A stretch of DNA of 64,000 bases from Nitrosomonas mobilis (GTDB taxonomy: Bacteria > Pseudomonadota > Gammaproteobacteria > Burkholderiales > Nitrosomonadaceae). Location of the stretch: positions 1 through 64,000 of the forward strand of contig NZ_FMWO01000092.1 of assembly GCF_900103035.1 (NCBI RefSeq), read 5' to 3'. Made by a program: the position numbers and the translations under genes. The notes beneath the pieces were generated by a model that was not told the origin of the DNA, did not search any database, and saw only the letters and a list, made by a program, of their open reading frames with translations. Shown piece after piece: positions 16,346 through 24,103 of the stretch (positions within the stretch are counted from its first letter, which is position 1; each line of letters opens with the position of its first letter).

Positions 16346-16471
16346 TCAACTCCTGACGTTTAATGCAGCCGTCTTCTGAAAATGACGCTTTCCGACGCGC
16401 TCGGAAATCTCACGTTGTGTAAAGCGGCTTCGTGCCTGCTTCAGAAGTTCAAGTGATTGGGCGTGACTCAT
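16346..16471 (-). pseudogene. Decayed HTH-like gene start (41 codons)
   Basis: An ATG at 16471 has a good ribosome site (GAGGACAAA just before it) and begins 'MSHAQSLELLKQARSRF' followed by 'TQREISERVGKR', which resembles the start of a helix-turn-helix. The frame then loses sense and stops after 41 codons. I read it as the remnant of a DNA-binding protein; the family is not recognised. Confidence 0.35.
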
Positions 16472-16603
16472 TTTGTCCTCACTGAGTATATTTACGGACG
16501 TTATGACCTATGTTATTCCCTATTTCCAGGAATATTTGTGATCGGTGTGTCAGCTTGAGCTATACCCTAACCTGATTACAGCTGCGGAGGGCATTGGGAC
16601 CAT

Positions 16604-16627
16604 CAGTTACTGATATATCAGTAACTG
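16604..16627. promoter_or_regulatory. 24-bp perfect palindrome, likely HigA-type operator
   Basis: CAGTTACTGATA followed by its exact reverse complement, 100 bp upstream of the toxin-antitoxin operon at 16727. A palindrome of this length is a good candidate binding site for the dimeric HTH antitoxin encoded second in that operon. No -10/-35 pair is obvious between it and the gene. Confidence 0.5.
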
Positions 16628-16726
16628 CCGAGAAATACTCGATAGTTCGCCGTTCTAATCCATAATCGCTACGCAAGGGTATTAATACTGCATCAAGGAT
16701 AGATTTTTCTTGTTGAATAGAAGTCA

Positions 16727-17098
16727 ATGACGTACAATAAAGCGATGAAAGTGAGGCCCATTACCGTTGTCGAGCTTCCCTCATTCCTGAATCTGTCCAG
16801 GCTGGTCTGGACTGACGGCGAACGGGCAGAATTAATTGATTATGTCGCACGGAATCCGGAAAGTGGAGATCTCATACCCGGAACGGGTGGTGTTCGAAAA
16901 CTGCGATGGAGCAGAGCGGGTATTGGTAAACGTGGTGGTGCACGTGTGGTTTATTTTTATTGCCATGCTGACGCCCCGATTTATATGTTGCTGGCCTATG
17001 CCAAGGCCGTAAGCACAGACTTGACCCTGGATCAGAAGCAACAGGTGAGAAAGTTGACCGTACTGCTGAAAGAACGGCATAGTGTAAAAGGAGATTGA
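16727..17098 (+). CDS. HigB/RelE-like toxin
   Basis: A 123-residue toxin of the RelE superfamily, HigB2/COG4737-like. Typical segments are 'ERAELIDYVARNPESGDLI', 'GTGGVRKLRWSRAGIGKRGG' and 'ARVVYFYCHADAPIYMLLAY' ahead of a Lys-rich tail. Such toxins are ribosome-dependent or free mRNA interferases. The toxin gene precedes the antitoxin gene (1-bp gap), the order characteristic of HigBA-type modules. An internal ATG at 16745 is a possible alternative start. Confidence 0.85.
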   Translation: MTYNKAMKVRPITVVELPSFLNLSRLVWTDGERAELIDYVARNPESGDLIPGTGGVRKLRWSRAGIGKRGGARVVYFYCHADAPIYMLLAYAKAVSTDLTLDQKQQVRKLTVLLKERHSVKGD

Positions 17099-17099
17099 A

Positions 17100-17390
17100 A
17101 TGGGAACGAATTTTGGCGACGATTTGATTGAGAGTATGAACCAGGCAGTAGATTACGCAAAAGGACAATCAAAAGCGACGCAGGTGCATGTAGTAGAAGT
17201 ACCTGATGTACGTAGCCTGCGTGAACGGCTCAAAATGTCGCAACAAACCTTTGCTTCAACATATCGTATTCCTCTGGCAACGCTCAAGGGTTGGGAACAA
17301 GGACGGCGTCAGCCTGACGCAACCGTAGCTGCGTATCTGAGTGTCATTGAAAAATTACCAGTAGAGACGCAGGTTGCACTCGAAAGCTAG
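17100..17390 (+). CDS. HigA/NadS-like HTH antitoxin
   Basis: A 96-residue protein with a C-terminal Xre-type helix-turn-helix: 'SLRERLKMSQQTFASTYRI' followed by 'ATLKGWEQGRRQPDATVAAY', the W-E-x-G-R-R-x-P signature of the antitoxin half of HigBA/NadS pairs. The N-terminal ~40 residues would contact the toxin. It directly follows the toxin gene and should repress the operon, probably at the 24-bp palindrome upstream. Confidence 0.87.
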   Translation: MGTNFGDDLIESMNQAVDYAKGQSKATQVHVVEVPDVRSLRERLKMSQQTFASTYRIPLATLKGWEQGRRQPDATVAAYLSVIEKLPVETQVALES

Positions 17391-17566
17391 AAGGCATCCA
17401 TCCTGTAGATCAGGAGATTAAGCTTGAACAAAAAAAAGCAAAGGAAAAAGTGACTCAGAAATGCATGCTTACTGGTGCAATAATATTGGATTACATTGAG
17501 AATAAAGGCGAGTTTTCAGAGCAGATTCTTAATATCCTGGGTCCACGTCTCGAATCAGAAAGCTAG
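17390..17566 (+). pseudogene. Unidentified 59-codon frame fragment
   Basis: An open frame directly after the antitoxin stop reads 'GIHPVDQEIKLEQKKAKEK' then 'MLTGAIILDYIENKGEFSEQ' and ends at 17566. It has no suitable start near its beginning (first ATG at 17465). The Lys/Glu-rich helix plus short hydrophobic stretch faintly recalls tails of small mobilisation proteins, but I would not assign it. It may be a fragment of a lost plasmid or element gene. Confidence 0.3.
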
Positions 17567-17648
17567 AAAGAACTACTTGGGATTAAAGCGCAGCCGGAAA
17601 CAAGCGATGCCAGTACGATAGAATCATAAAGAATCTGAATACCCCCGG

Positions 17649-17930
17649 TCAGGCAGTTTCAAGCACTCGTATTTCGATACGAAGGCCGGCGGCGGTCGCC
17701 ATGTTCACCAGTGCATCAAGGCCGAATAGATCGATTTTGCCGCGCTTCAGGTCAGAGACACGTGGCTGAGTCACGCCCAAGAGTTTGGCTGCCTGCATCT
17801 GGCTCATTTCAGTCCGCGTAAGGTGGTTTTTCAGGGCCGTCATCAGGACGGAACGCAGCTTCATGTTTTCCGCTTCTTCCGGGGTGGCCTCGATGGTATC
17901 CCAGACGCTGGCAAATTGTTCGTTGCTCAT
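17649..17930 (-). CDS. Orphan HigA-like (COG5606) antitoxin
   Basis: A 93-residue Xre-family antitoxin: 'MSQMQAAKLLGVTQPRVSDL' with 'KRGKIDLFGLDALVNMA' after it matches the HTH antitoxin that partners Gp49/HigB-like toxins (toxin gene first). Its ATG overlaps the stop of the toxin remnant (ATGA at 17927-17930), showing that the two were once a coupled operon. The toxin reading frame is now broken, leaving this as an antitoxin without a partner that could still bind the palindrome at 18196. Confidence 0.85.
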   Translation of the reverse strand: MSNEQFASVWDTIEATPEEAENMKLRSVLMTALKNHLTRTEMSQMQAAKLLGVTQPRVSDLKRGKIDLFGLDALVNMATAAGLRIEIRVLETA

Positions 17931-18190
17931 TGGTCTAGTTCCTTCAATAAATCTCGATAACGCTTGGTGGCCAAGTCCAGATCAGTCTTGCTTGTCTTCT
18001 CGGTCTTTTTCTGGAAGCAGTGAAGCACATAGACAGCATCAGCAAACCTGGCAACGTAGATAACCCGAAACGCCCCGGCTGCATACTCTGACTCGGATCT
18101 CCTTTACCCCTCGACCCACGGTACCTATAGGCTTTCAGTCGTCCGGGTCCTGGCCGCACTGCACCTGGTCAAGTTGATGGCCAGCCTCAC
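17927..18190 (-). pseudogene. Gp49/HigB-like toxin, decayed
   Basis: The frame can be rebuilt on the minus strand as 'EAGHQLDQVQCGQDPDD', a TGA where the family has Trp, 'KPIGTVGRGVKEIRV', a frameshift (two bases apparently lost in a GAGAG run), then 'EYAAGAFRVIYVARFADAVY' and 'VLHCFQKKTEKTSKTDLDLA' to the stop. The N-terminal ~35 residues are missing, because the upstream operator starts almost at once. These are at least three independent lesions, so the toxin cannot be made. Confidence 0.8.
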
Positions 18191-18195
18191 GCCTG

Positions 18196-18219
18196 TATTA
18201 TACAAAATATTGTATAATA
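18196..18219 (-). promoter_or_regulatory. Palindrome upstream of the broken toxin operon
   Basis: Ten-base arms (TATTATACAA and TTGTATAATA) with a 4-bp centre; the right half contains a TATAAT box. It lies just before the truncated toxin gene and is the likely promoter/operator recognised by the surviving HTH antitoxin. Confidence 0.5.
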
Positions 18220-18371
18220 TGGTAAGTGATTTTCGTGAGCCCTTACAATTAAGGTTTAACGCTATTTGCCGTTAACCGTTTTTTTAGCCTCCACACCGCT
18301 GAGCCCGCTCTTATTGGGTTTGTTGCGACATAAAAGTCATGGCTGTTAAATGATACAAGGAGTGATCGATC

Positions 18372-19325
18372 ATGGCGATGAATCGAATTCAATTTCAATC
18401 TGGACTGTCGATGCTGGAATTTCTCAAGGGCTTTGGTACGGAGGTGCAGTGCGAGCTAGCGCTGGAGGTTGCCCGTTGGTCGGATGGGTTTCACTGTCCA
18501 CGCTGTAACGGTACTGCTTACTATGCCATACGTGATGGTATACGCAAGGTTTTTCAATGCAGAGCCTGCCGACATCAGGCCTCATTGATTGCCGGGACAG
18601 TTTTTCAGGGCACTAAACTACCGTTGACCGTCTGGTTTTTGGCAATTTATCTGGTTAGTCAGGCCAAGACCGGTTTGTCATCCCTGGCGCTCAAGCGCCA
18701 GCTGGGAGTGAGCTATCCTACGGCATGGTTGATACATCACAAACTGATGCAGGCGATGGCTAATCGTGAGGAGCGCTATGTCCTGGATGGCAGAATCCAG
18801 GTCGATGATGCTTATCTTGGTGGAGAGCGTGCGGGAGGAAAAGCGGGCAGAGGTTCAGAGAATAAGGTACCCATTGTTGCCGCTGTGTCTCTGACTGAGG
18901 ATGATCACCCTTTGCGCGTGAGGCTTACCCCAGTCTCGGGATTTACGCTAAAGGCAATTTCAGCCTGGGCAAAGGATTGTCTGGCACCCGGCAGCACGGT
19001 GTTCTCGGATGCCTTGGCCTGCTTTGGTGCCGTCACCAAAATTGGCTGTAGCCACCATTTTACAGTTATCGCCGGACGCAAACCAAAGGAGACTCCCGAG
19101 TTCCGGTGGATCAACACTATCCTCGGCAATCTCAAGACCAGCTTGTCGGGTTGTTACCATGCTTTCAACTTCCGCAAGTATGCCGCTCGCTATCTTGCCG
19201 CCTTCAGTTACCGATTCAACCGGCGTTTTGATCTTTGCTCACTGCACGAACGATTGCTGATCGCCGCTGCTTCGACCGCTCCGCAGCCCTTGCACTCTAT
19301 TCGAATGGCTGACGTTCGTTGCTAA
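18372..19325 (+). CDS. IS1595-family transposase, full length
   Basis: A 317-residue protein with the family layout. The N-terminal zinc ribbon has two CxxC pairs ('CPRCNG' and 'CRACRH'). A helix-turn-helix stretch 'KRQLGVSYPTAWLIHHKLM' follows, then the DDE region beginning 'IQVDDAYLGGERAGGK' and including 'STVFSDALACFG' and 'CSHHFTVIAG'. The ATG is preceded by AAGGAG at good spacing. No frame damage is visible, so the enzyme may be active, but the right terminal repeat is not seen: an IS256 remnant begins 8 bp after the stop. Confidence 0.9.
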   Translation: MAMNRIQFQSGLSMLEFLKGFGTEVQCELALEVARWSDGFHCPRCNGTAYYAIRDGIRKVFQCRACRHQASLIAGTVFQGTKLPLTVWFLAIYLVSQAKTGLSSLALKRQLGVSYPTAWLIHHKLMQAMANREERYVLDGRIQVDDAYLGGERAGGKAGRGSENKVPIVAAVSLTEDDHPLRVRLTPVSGFTLKAISAWAKDCLAPGSTVFSDALACFGAVTKIGCSHHFTVIAGRKPKETPEFRWINTILGNLKTSLSGCYHAFNFRKYAARYLAAFSYRFNRRFDLCSLHERLLIAAASTAPQPLHSIRMADVRC

Positions 19326-19332
19326 TCAGAAA

Positions 19333-19991
19333 GCAATTTATCTGACGATCGGCGTTAATATGGAAGGCCATAAAGAAATCCTGAGTCTATTGGTTGCTGA
19401 GGCCGAGGGTGCCAAATTCTGGCTCAACGTTGTCACTGAACTCAAGAACCGTGGCGTGTAGGGTAACTTTGTCACCTGCGTTGATGGTTTAAAGAGCTTC
19501 TCTGAAGTGATTGAAACGGTCTATCCATAATGCAATTCTATATCGTGCACATGGTGCGTAACAGTCTCAACTACGCCGGATTGAATAAACGCAAGGAAGT
19601 AGTTGCTGATTTACGCTTGATCTACAGCGCCGCCACGATTGATGAGGCTGAGCAAGCGCTAGCAGACTTTGAAGATAAATGGAACAAGGCTTATCCACCA
19701 ATTTCCCTATCTTGGCGCAATAATTGGCAGCGCATCATTCCATTCTTTGACTACCCGCCTGAGATACGGCGCATCATTTATACAACCAATACGATTGAAT
19801 CAGTCAATATGAGTCTACGCAAAGTCAGCAAAATCCGGGGATCGTTTCCTAACGATGACGCCGTGATCAAATTGTTCTATTTGGCGCTCAGCAATATAGT
19901 CAAAAGATGGTCTAGGCCAATAAGAGATTGGAAACCTGCACTAAACAGGTTTACTATTCAGTTTAACGAAAGAATGCCCAGGCAATATTAA
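19333..19991 (+). pseudogene. IS256-family transposase, C-terminal half, broken
   Basis: The reading starts at 'AIYLTIGVNMEGHKEIL' and 'NVVTELKNRGV', then meets a TAG, continues with 'NFVTCVDGLKSFSEVIETVYP', and changes frame near 19528 into 'FYIVHMVRNSLNYAGL' through 'YTTNTIESVNMSLRKVSKIR' to the stop. These are the IS256/Mutator motifs (C-x-x-H-class 'IVHMVRN', 'TTNxIES'). The N-terminal half, with the first catalytic residue, is absent. The downstream 'ACACAAAATCTAGGACACCC' probably is the element's end and abuts the epsL stop. Confidence 0.82.
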
Positions 19992-20026
19992 CCACCATTT
20001 ACACAAAATCTAGGACACCCTCAGAC

Positions 20027-21286
20027 TTAATGAAAATTGGCTTGTAAATTGACAGTAGCCGATAGGGTTTGGTAATTTCTAAACGGCTCGTTGGATCTGC
20101 GCTTCTCGTAATTAAATATGACACTCGTATTGATGCTGTCCAATAAATGGTAGCTTAAGTTAAGACCGACATTACCAACATCATCTTTGCGTTGATTAGA
20201 ATCAGCATTACCGATGCCAGATTTTCCCAGGAATTGTTGATGTTGGTACCCTATGGGCAATGTCAAGTAAATTTTCGGGCTAAATTGCCAAGAAATATCA
20301 AGCCATACACCCTGATTTAGCAAAAAGTCAGATGCTAGGTCAACAAATTGTTCAATTTCGCGCCTTGTAGACAGCTTTAACCGCGTTTTGTCGGTGAGTC
20401 GCCAATTTAAATTAAACACCCCGATTACGTCGGAAAAATCCCGAGCACTAAAATGTTGGTAGTTTTGATGCGTGTAGCCGATTAATCCACCAATATCCGT
20501 TTTACTGCTGATAAGCCAATTCCAAGTAACAGCATAGTTCATTCGGGTATAAGTATTATCAAAGGTACTCCCGGCCGTTAATACCCGATTTGGAAATTTG
20601 CCGTCGGTTGCGATTGTCTGTAATCCCAAAGAACTACCGGTGGGGCTTAAATACTGCAAATTGATTTTGGCATTATTTTCAATGTTGGTATTAAATCGCC
20701 GACTGTTATCGTCAAACTTGCTTTCCGTTCTAAACAGATCAAACTTGATTCTCCCATTGGGATGGAACAGATAACCAGCACTGACAAAAAAATTCTGTTG
20801 ATTCCGTAAATTGTTTACTAGCCTATTTAAAAAGTTGAAATTAGCTAATTCTTGAATATTGGCATAACTGATTTCGCCACTTAGTTTACTCCCGGTTTTC
20901 CAGTTCCAATTAGCCTCAGTATTCCAGCCAAGATAATTTAGGCTATTAAAATTTTGAAACCAGTTCTCGTTTACGTTTGCCTTGATGATGAAATGCTGCC
21001 TACTAATTCTCCAGTCCATATTAAATCCAGCTGCAATTTGTTTGAGAAACTCACTTTTGTGATTTTTGTCACTAAAATTATCCGAACCAATATTATTAGG
21101 CGCTCTCAAGAAATTACTGTCATATAGCAACATGGAAGCAACATAAGGCTTAAAGGAATCATCTGACGTAGCGTAGCTATTTTCTGGCATTTCCCCTATC
21201 AGGAAAATAAAGCACAACAATAAGCACCGATTCTTTGATGTAATTTTTTTATACCCATATTGAAAACAATCAAAATTTAGCAACAC
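20027..21286 (-). CDS. epsL: EpsL-like outer-membrane β-barrel (exopolysaccharide locus)
   Basis: A 419-residue protein with a signal-like hydrophobic stretch (about 22-32), then many alternating aromatic/polar strands ('FKPYVASMLLYDSNFLR', 'IKANVNENWFQNFN', 'WNTEANWNWKTGSKLSGEIS') ending in a short aromatic-terminated strand. This fits EpsL, the outer-membrane protein of exosortase-B-associated exopolysaccharide loci. The start is a TTG at 21286, about 90 bp after the stop of epsG. The IS256 remnant begins immediately after its stop, so downstream eps genes, if any existed, have been lost. Confidence 0.75.
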   Translation of the reverse strand: MLLNFDCFQYGYKKITSKNRCLLLCFIFLIGEMPENSYATSDDSFKPYVASMLLYDSNFLRAPNNIGSDNFSDKNHKSEFLKQIAAGFNMDWRISRQHFIIKANVNENWFQNFNSLNYLGWNTEANWNWKTGSKLSGEISYANIQELANFNFLNRLVNNLRNQQNFFVSAGYLFHPNGRIKFDLFRTESKFDDNSRRFNTNIENNAKINLQYLSPTGSSLGLQTIATDGKFPNRVLTAGSTFDNTYTRMNYAVTWNWLISSKTDIGGLIGYTHQNYQHFSARDFSDVIGVFNLNWRLTDKTRLKLSTRREIEQFVDLASDFLLNQGVWLDISWQFSPKIYLTLPIGYQHQQFLGKSGIGNADSNQRKDDVGNVGLNLSYHLLDSINTSVIFNYEKRRSNEPFRNYQTLSATVNLQANFH

Positions 21287-21378
21287 TGTTATCAGAGCCG
21301 CCCTGGGCGACTCAAGAGACGCTGAAAATACTGTTTACTTGTTAAAGTCATGACAAGTCTTTATCTCTGGTTTTTCGT

Positions 21379-22212
21379 TCAATAATTTACCAATGCGACG
21401 CCAAGGCATTGGCTACCGCCAGCTTGTAAAATTTCTTTTAGTAAACGCAAGTCATTCAGCCGGGTATGGTGTTGTCGCGCCACTAACAGAGCACCTCCAC
21501 AATTGGAGGCGACAGTGTGCGCGTCCATCCCTTGTTCTGCTGAAGGGGTATCAATCAAGATAACATCAAATTGTATTTGCAATTGTTGCAGGCAGTTTTT
21601 TATACCTCGGCTAATCAATTCTCCTGGATTTGGCGGTAGCGTGCCTGCTGGCAAGATCGATAAGTCACGAAAGATCGGAATTTGTGTGATGGTCGTAAGA
21701 TCAGCCCGCCCGGCTAGAACATCCGACAAGCCATAAACACCTTTCAGCTTAAATAATTGATGCTGCCGTGGCTGTCGCAAGTCAGCATCAATTAACAACG
21801 TACGTTTGCCCAGCTGAGAAAAAACAATCGCCAAATTGGCCGCTAAATGGCTGCGCCCCTCGCTACGATCAGGACTAACCAACGCCAAAGTTTTATGATC
21901 ATCGATAAACCAACGTAGCATTAACTGTTCCCGTAGGACTCGGAGCGATTCAACTTCAGAACTAAAGGGTCGGTATGCTGCAACCAGTTTTTGGCTGAAA
22001 CAATCTTCGTCCGCAGCTAGAAAAGGAAAGTCAAATTGAGAAGACAAGGCTTTTTGTATATCGTCATCATTGATTAGCCCCAGCGCCTTTGCTGCATCAC
22101 CAAAACGGATACCTTTCTGTTTTTGTAAAAAAATAATGCGATCTTCATCGCTGGCCTTGATTTTTCCTGAATCTAATAATATAGATCCGATAGAAATAGG
22201 ATTTTTTGTCAT
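21379..22212 (-). CDS. epsG: EpsG-like chain-length-determinant kinase
   Basis: A 277-residue P-loop protein of the bacterial tyrosine-kinase/MinD-like fold used in polysaccharide export. An N-terminal ~90-residue region ('IGSILLDSGKI', 'LGLINDDDIQKALSSQFDFP') resembles the GspE-N-like domain of EpsG. The ATP site follows as 'SPDRSEGRSHLAANLAIVFS', Walker A' as 'RTLLIDADLRQPRQHQLF', and 'FDVILIDTPSAEQGMDA'. The Walker A Lys is Arg, which I recall as normal for EpsG. It should regulate chain length with an EpsF-like partner, which is not present here. Upstream lies an IS3 graveyard. Confidence 0.78.
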   Translation of the reverse strand: MTKNPISIGSILLDSGKIKASDEDRIIFLQKQKGIRFGDAAKALGLINDDDIQKALSSQFDFPFLAADEDCFSQKLVAAYRPFSSEVESLRVLREQLMLRWFIDDHKTLALVSPDRSEGRSHLAANLAIVFSQLGKRTLLIDADLRQPRQHQLFKLKGVYGLSDVLAGRADLTTITQIPIFRDLSILPAGTLPPNPGELISRGIKNCLQQLQIQFDVILIDTPSAEQGMDAHTVASNCGGALLVARQHHTRLNDLRLLKEILQAGGSQCLGVALVNY

Positions 22213-22347
22213 GGTTTATTTCCTGGGGTCTGTTTACATTTTTCGGTAATTATTTAATAAATACAGACATGCTTGTAATATTGAGGCTTCTATGTCATCA
22301 ATAAAACGAGTTTGTGATACCCCGCTTGATGCTTAGTGACGAGTAAA
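22213..22347. other. epsG upstream region
   Basis: Only 135 bp separate the epsG start from the IS3 remnant. An AT-rich stretch (TTATTTAATAAATACAG) could hold a promoter. The upstream eps genes expected in a complete locus are missing. Confidence 0.4.
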
Positions 22348-22816
22348 GTGGACCCATCAGTCAAGACAACAATGTATCCAGTTTAAGAGAGTAACCTGTC
22401 ACATGTAGCGGAACGGCGCTGCCCTTATTTTCTATTTTTTGCTTCCATTTCTGATGGAGTTTCTTCTGTATTTCTGCATTTCTGTATTTATCCACAATCC
22501 TTGCGCCGCCCCCGCTCACTGTCAGGTAAACCTCATCCGGCGAGGTAATAGCCTAGCAATTGGTGTACCCTTTCCGCATTGTAAAACATAAAGGATTCTG
22601 TCAGACCAACTGCTAAATCAGAATTGTGGTGTAACCCTTCAGATACACGTGTTTATGTTTAACGCTACGTCAGAGTCGTTCCACAAAGGTGTTATCTAAT
22701 ACCCTGCCGCGCCCGTCTGTGTTAATGGCAATTCCGCGCGCCTTAAGCACGCCAGTAAAAGCATCGCTGGTGAACTAGCTATCTTGATCGGTATTAAATA
22801 TGGCCTGGTATTCCAT
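22348..22816 (-). pseudogene. IS3-family transposase remnant (orfB C-terminus)
   Basis: On the minus strand broken pieces of an IS3-family integrase core read 'YQAIFNTDQDS', a stop, 'FTSDAFTGVLKARGIAI', 'DGRGRVLDNTFVERL', a stop, and 'YTNC' near 'SPDEVYLTVSGGG'. These recall 'TDQGSQFTS' and 'DNxFVERLWRSVKYE' of IS3 members. Several stops and shifts make it dead. The low-coordinate end (22348-22397) is the terminus that recurs at 15789. Confidence 0.75.
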
Positions 22817-22846
22817 GTGCCTGCTATTATCACTCGCGTGATCGTC

Positions 22847-23098
22847 ATTGAATACTTGTCAGATTCGAAAATCGAACCGATCTTCCTGCCACCCTATGCA
22901 AGCAATCCGGACCTGATTGAGCGCTATTGACGGTTTTTCTAAAAAATTCTGTATGACAAATACTACGGAATCTTTCCCACGTTCAAGTGAGCTTGCGATG
23001 ATTTCTTTGCTGCTTCCGAGCAGCTGCAAGGATACGCTACGTTCATTGTTGACTTATAGTTTTCAGATTATCAATTGCGTTCGAGTGCCGGAATTTGA
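22847..23098 (+). pseudogene. IS630-family transposase, C-terminal remnant
   Basis: A single frame reads 'SKIEPIFLPPYASNPDLIERY', stop, 'RFF', stop, 'KILYDKYYGIFPTFK', stop, 'ACDDFFAASEQLQGYATF' and ends 'SDYQLRSSAGI'. The 'FLPPYxxxxxLIERxW' block followed by 'KxxLYxKYY' is the IS630 C-terminus, with the catalytic Glu in 'LIER'. Four in-frame stops are present and the N-terminal two thirds are missing. Confidence 0.75.
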
Positions 23099-23102
23099 GG
23101 TG

Positions 23103-23315
23103 TAGTGGGTATAGTAGGATTTGGCACTTTTTAGTGGCGTAGCGCGTCAGGCCAGTAGAGAGGGGCGCAATCCGGCAACTGGTGGAACCATGACAATTTC
23201 CGTTAAAAAAAGTCGTTAAATCCATACCAGGCAAGGCATTGTCGGATGCTGTGGCGGCTGGAATGAATAAATAATTCGTACTGGCAAGTGCTAATGGAAG
23301 AAGCCATGGAATCAT
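23103..23315 (-). pseudogene. Possible remnant of an exported protein gene
   Basis: Starting at ATG 23315 the frame reads 'MIPWLLPLALASTNYLFIPA', a plausible signal peptide, then 'DNALPGMDLTTFFNGNCHG', and loses character. It sits between a MITE copy (upstream, 18 bp away) and the IS630 remnant (downstream), so both ends may have been cut. I do not recognise the family, and the open frame could be chance. Confidence 0.3.
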
Positions 23316-23332
23316 CAAGCGACAGACAAATC

Positions 23333-23422
23333 AGTTCCGTCGCATTAAGCAAATTATTAGGAATTTTTCTTAAATATAATTAATTATAGATTTGGATAAA
23401 AGATGCATAGCGCGACAGAATC
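23333..23422. mobile_element. MITE copy 3 (degenerate, 90 bp)
   Basis: The ends 'AGTTCCGTCGCATTAAGC' and 'GCGCGACAGAATC' are diverged versions of the family ends, and the spacing (90 bp) matches copies 1 and 2. The interior is very AT-rich. It forms the left boundary of the CAP-protein segment, with copy 4 as its right boundary. Confidence 0.65.
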
Positions 23423-23575
23423 GCCAGATGTACCATCTTTTACCGACAGATCGGTTTATTCAACAATAACGCCACGGTTAACTAGGACATAGTCATAATT
23501 TATTTGCAGCGCATTATTTATAAGTATAGACTTTCATTGTCACTTGACAATCAACTGTTTATCCGAGGGGTTATT

Positions 23576-24097
23576 ATGTCGCATAAAATTATTATGGTAT
23601 CAATCATAGTTATCATGTCTTTTCCTGCTTACGCATTGAATGTCGCACAGCAAGCTGAAATGGTTGTCGCACACAATATATATCGGGCAGAGGTTGGCGC
23701 ACCGCCTATTAAGTATTCTGGTAGCTTAGCCACTACTGCACAAGCTTGGGCAGATAATTTAAAAACAAATAAAAGCTGTAACCTTGAACATAGCAAGGGG
23801 AGTGGACTTGGAGAAAACATATTCTGGGCGGGTGCAGTAACCTGGTCAGATGGAAAAATAGGGAAACAAGATGTTACCCCAACAAAGGTCACTGATTCGT
23901 GGGGCAGTGAAAAAGCGGATTACATCTACAGTTCCAATAGTTGCAGAGACGGTAAAATATGTGGGCATTACACGCAAGTGGTTTGGAGCGAAACAACTGA
24001 AATCGGCTGTGGAACTGCAGTGTGTGATGATAGCACTCAAGTTTGGGTTTGCAATTATGCACCTGCAGGAAATATGGCTGGTGAAAAACCTTATTGA
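23576..24097 (+). CDS. Secreted CAP-domain (PR-1-like) protein
   Basis: A 173-residue protein from ATG 23576, with a strong GAGGGG ribosome site; the longer frame from 23504 is unlikely. A signal peptide ('MVSIIVIMSFPAYA') precedes a CAP/SCP domain with signature blocks 'GHYTQVVWSETTEIGCG' and 'VWVCNYAPAGNMAGEKPY'. The spacing of 'CNLEHS', 'NSCRDGKICGHYTQ' and the 'KPY' end follow plant and fungal PR-1 proteins, and the mature part has six cysteines as they do. Family members bind sterols or lipids, or have unknown roles. The gene lies alone between MITE copies 3 and 4, which suggests it arrived or could move with them. Confidence 0.88.
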   Translation: MSHKIIMVSIIVIMSFPAYALNVAQQAEMVVAHNIYRAEVGAPPIKYSGSLATTAQAWADNLKTNKSCNLEHSKGSGLGENIFWAGAVTWSDGKIGKQDVTPTKVTDSWGSEKADYIYSSNSCRDGKICGHYTQVVWSETTEIGCGTAVCDDSTQVWVCNYAPAGNMAGEKPY

Positions 24098-24103
24098 TAA
24101 TCG

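Larger units (their letters stand above)
16137..16726. other. 590-bp region without an intact gene
   Basis: It holds two palindromes (16191-16208 and 16604-16627) and a short minus-strand open frame (16346-16471) that looks like a gene start which decays. The remainder shows no recognisable coding signal. The final 100 bp should carry the promoter of the HigBA-like operon. Confidence 0.5.

Noticed and set aside
21379-22212. Arg instead of Lys in the EpsG Walker A motif as a sign of inactivation
   Set aside because: From memory, EpsG proteins commonly carry G-R-S at this place, so it is not an anomaly.
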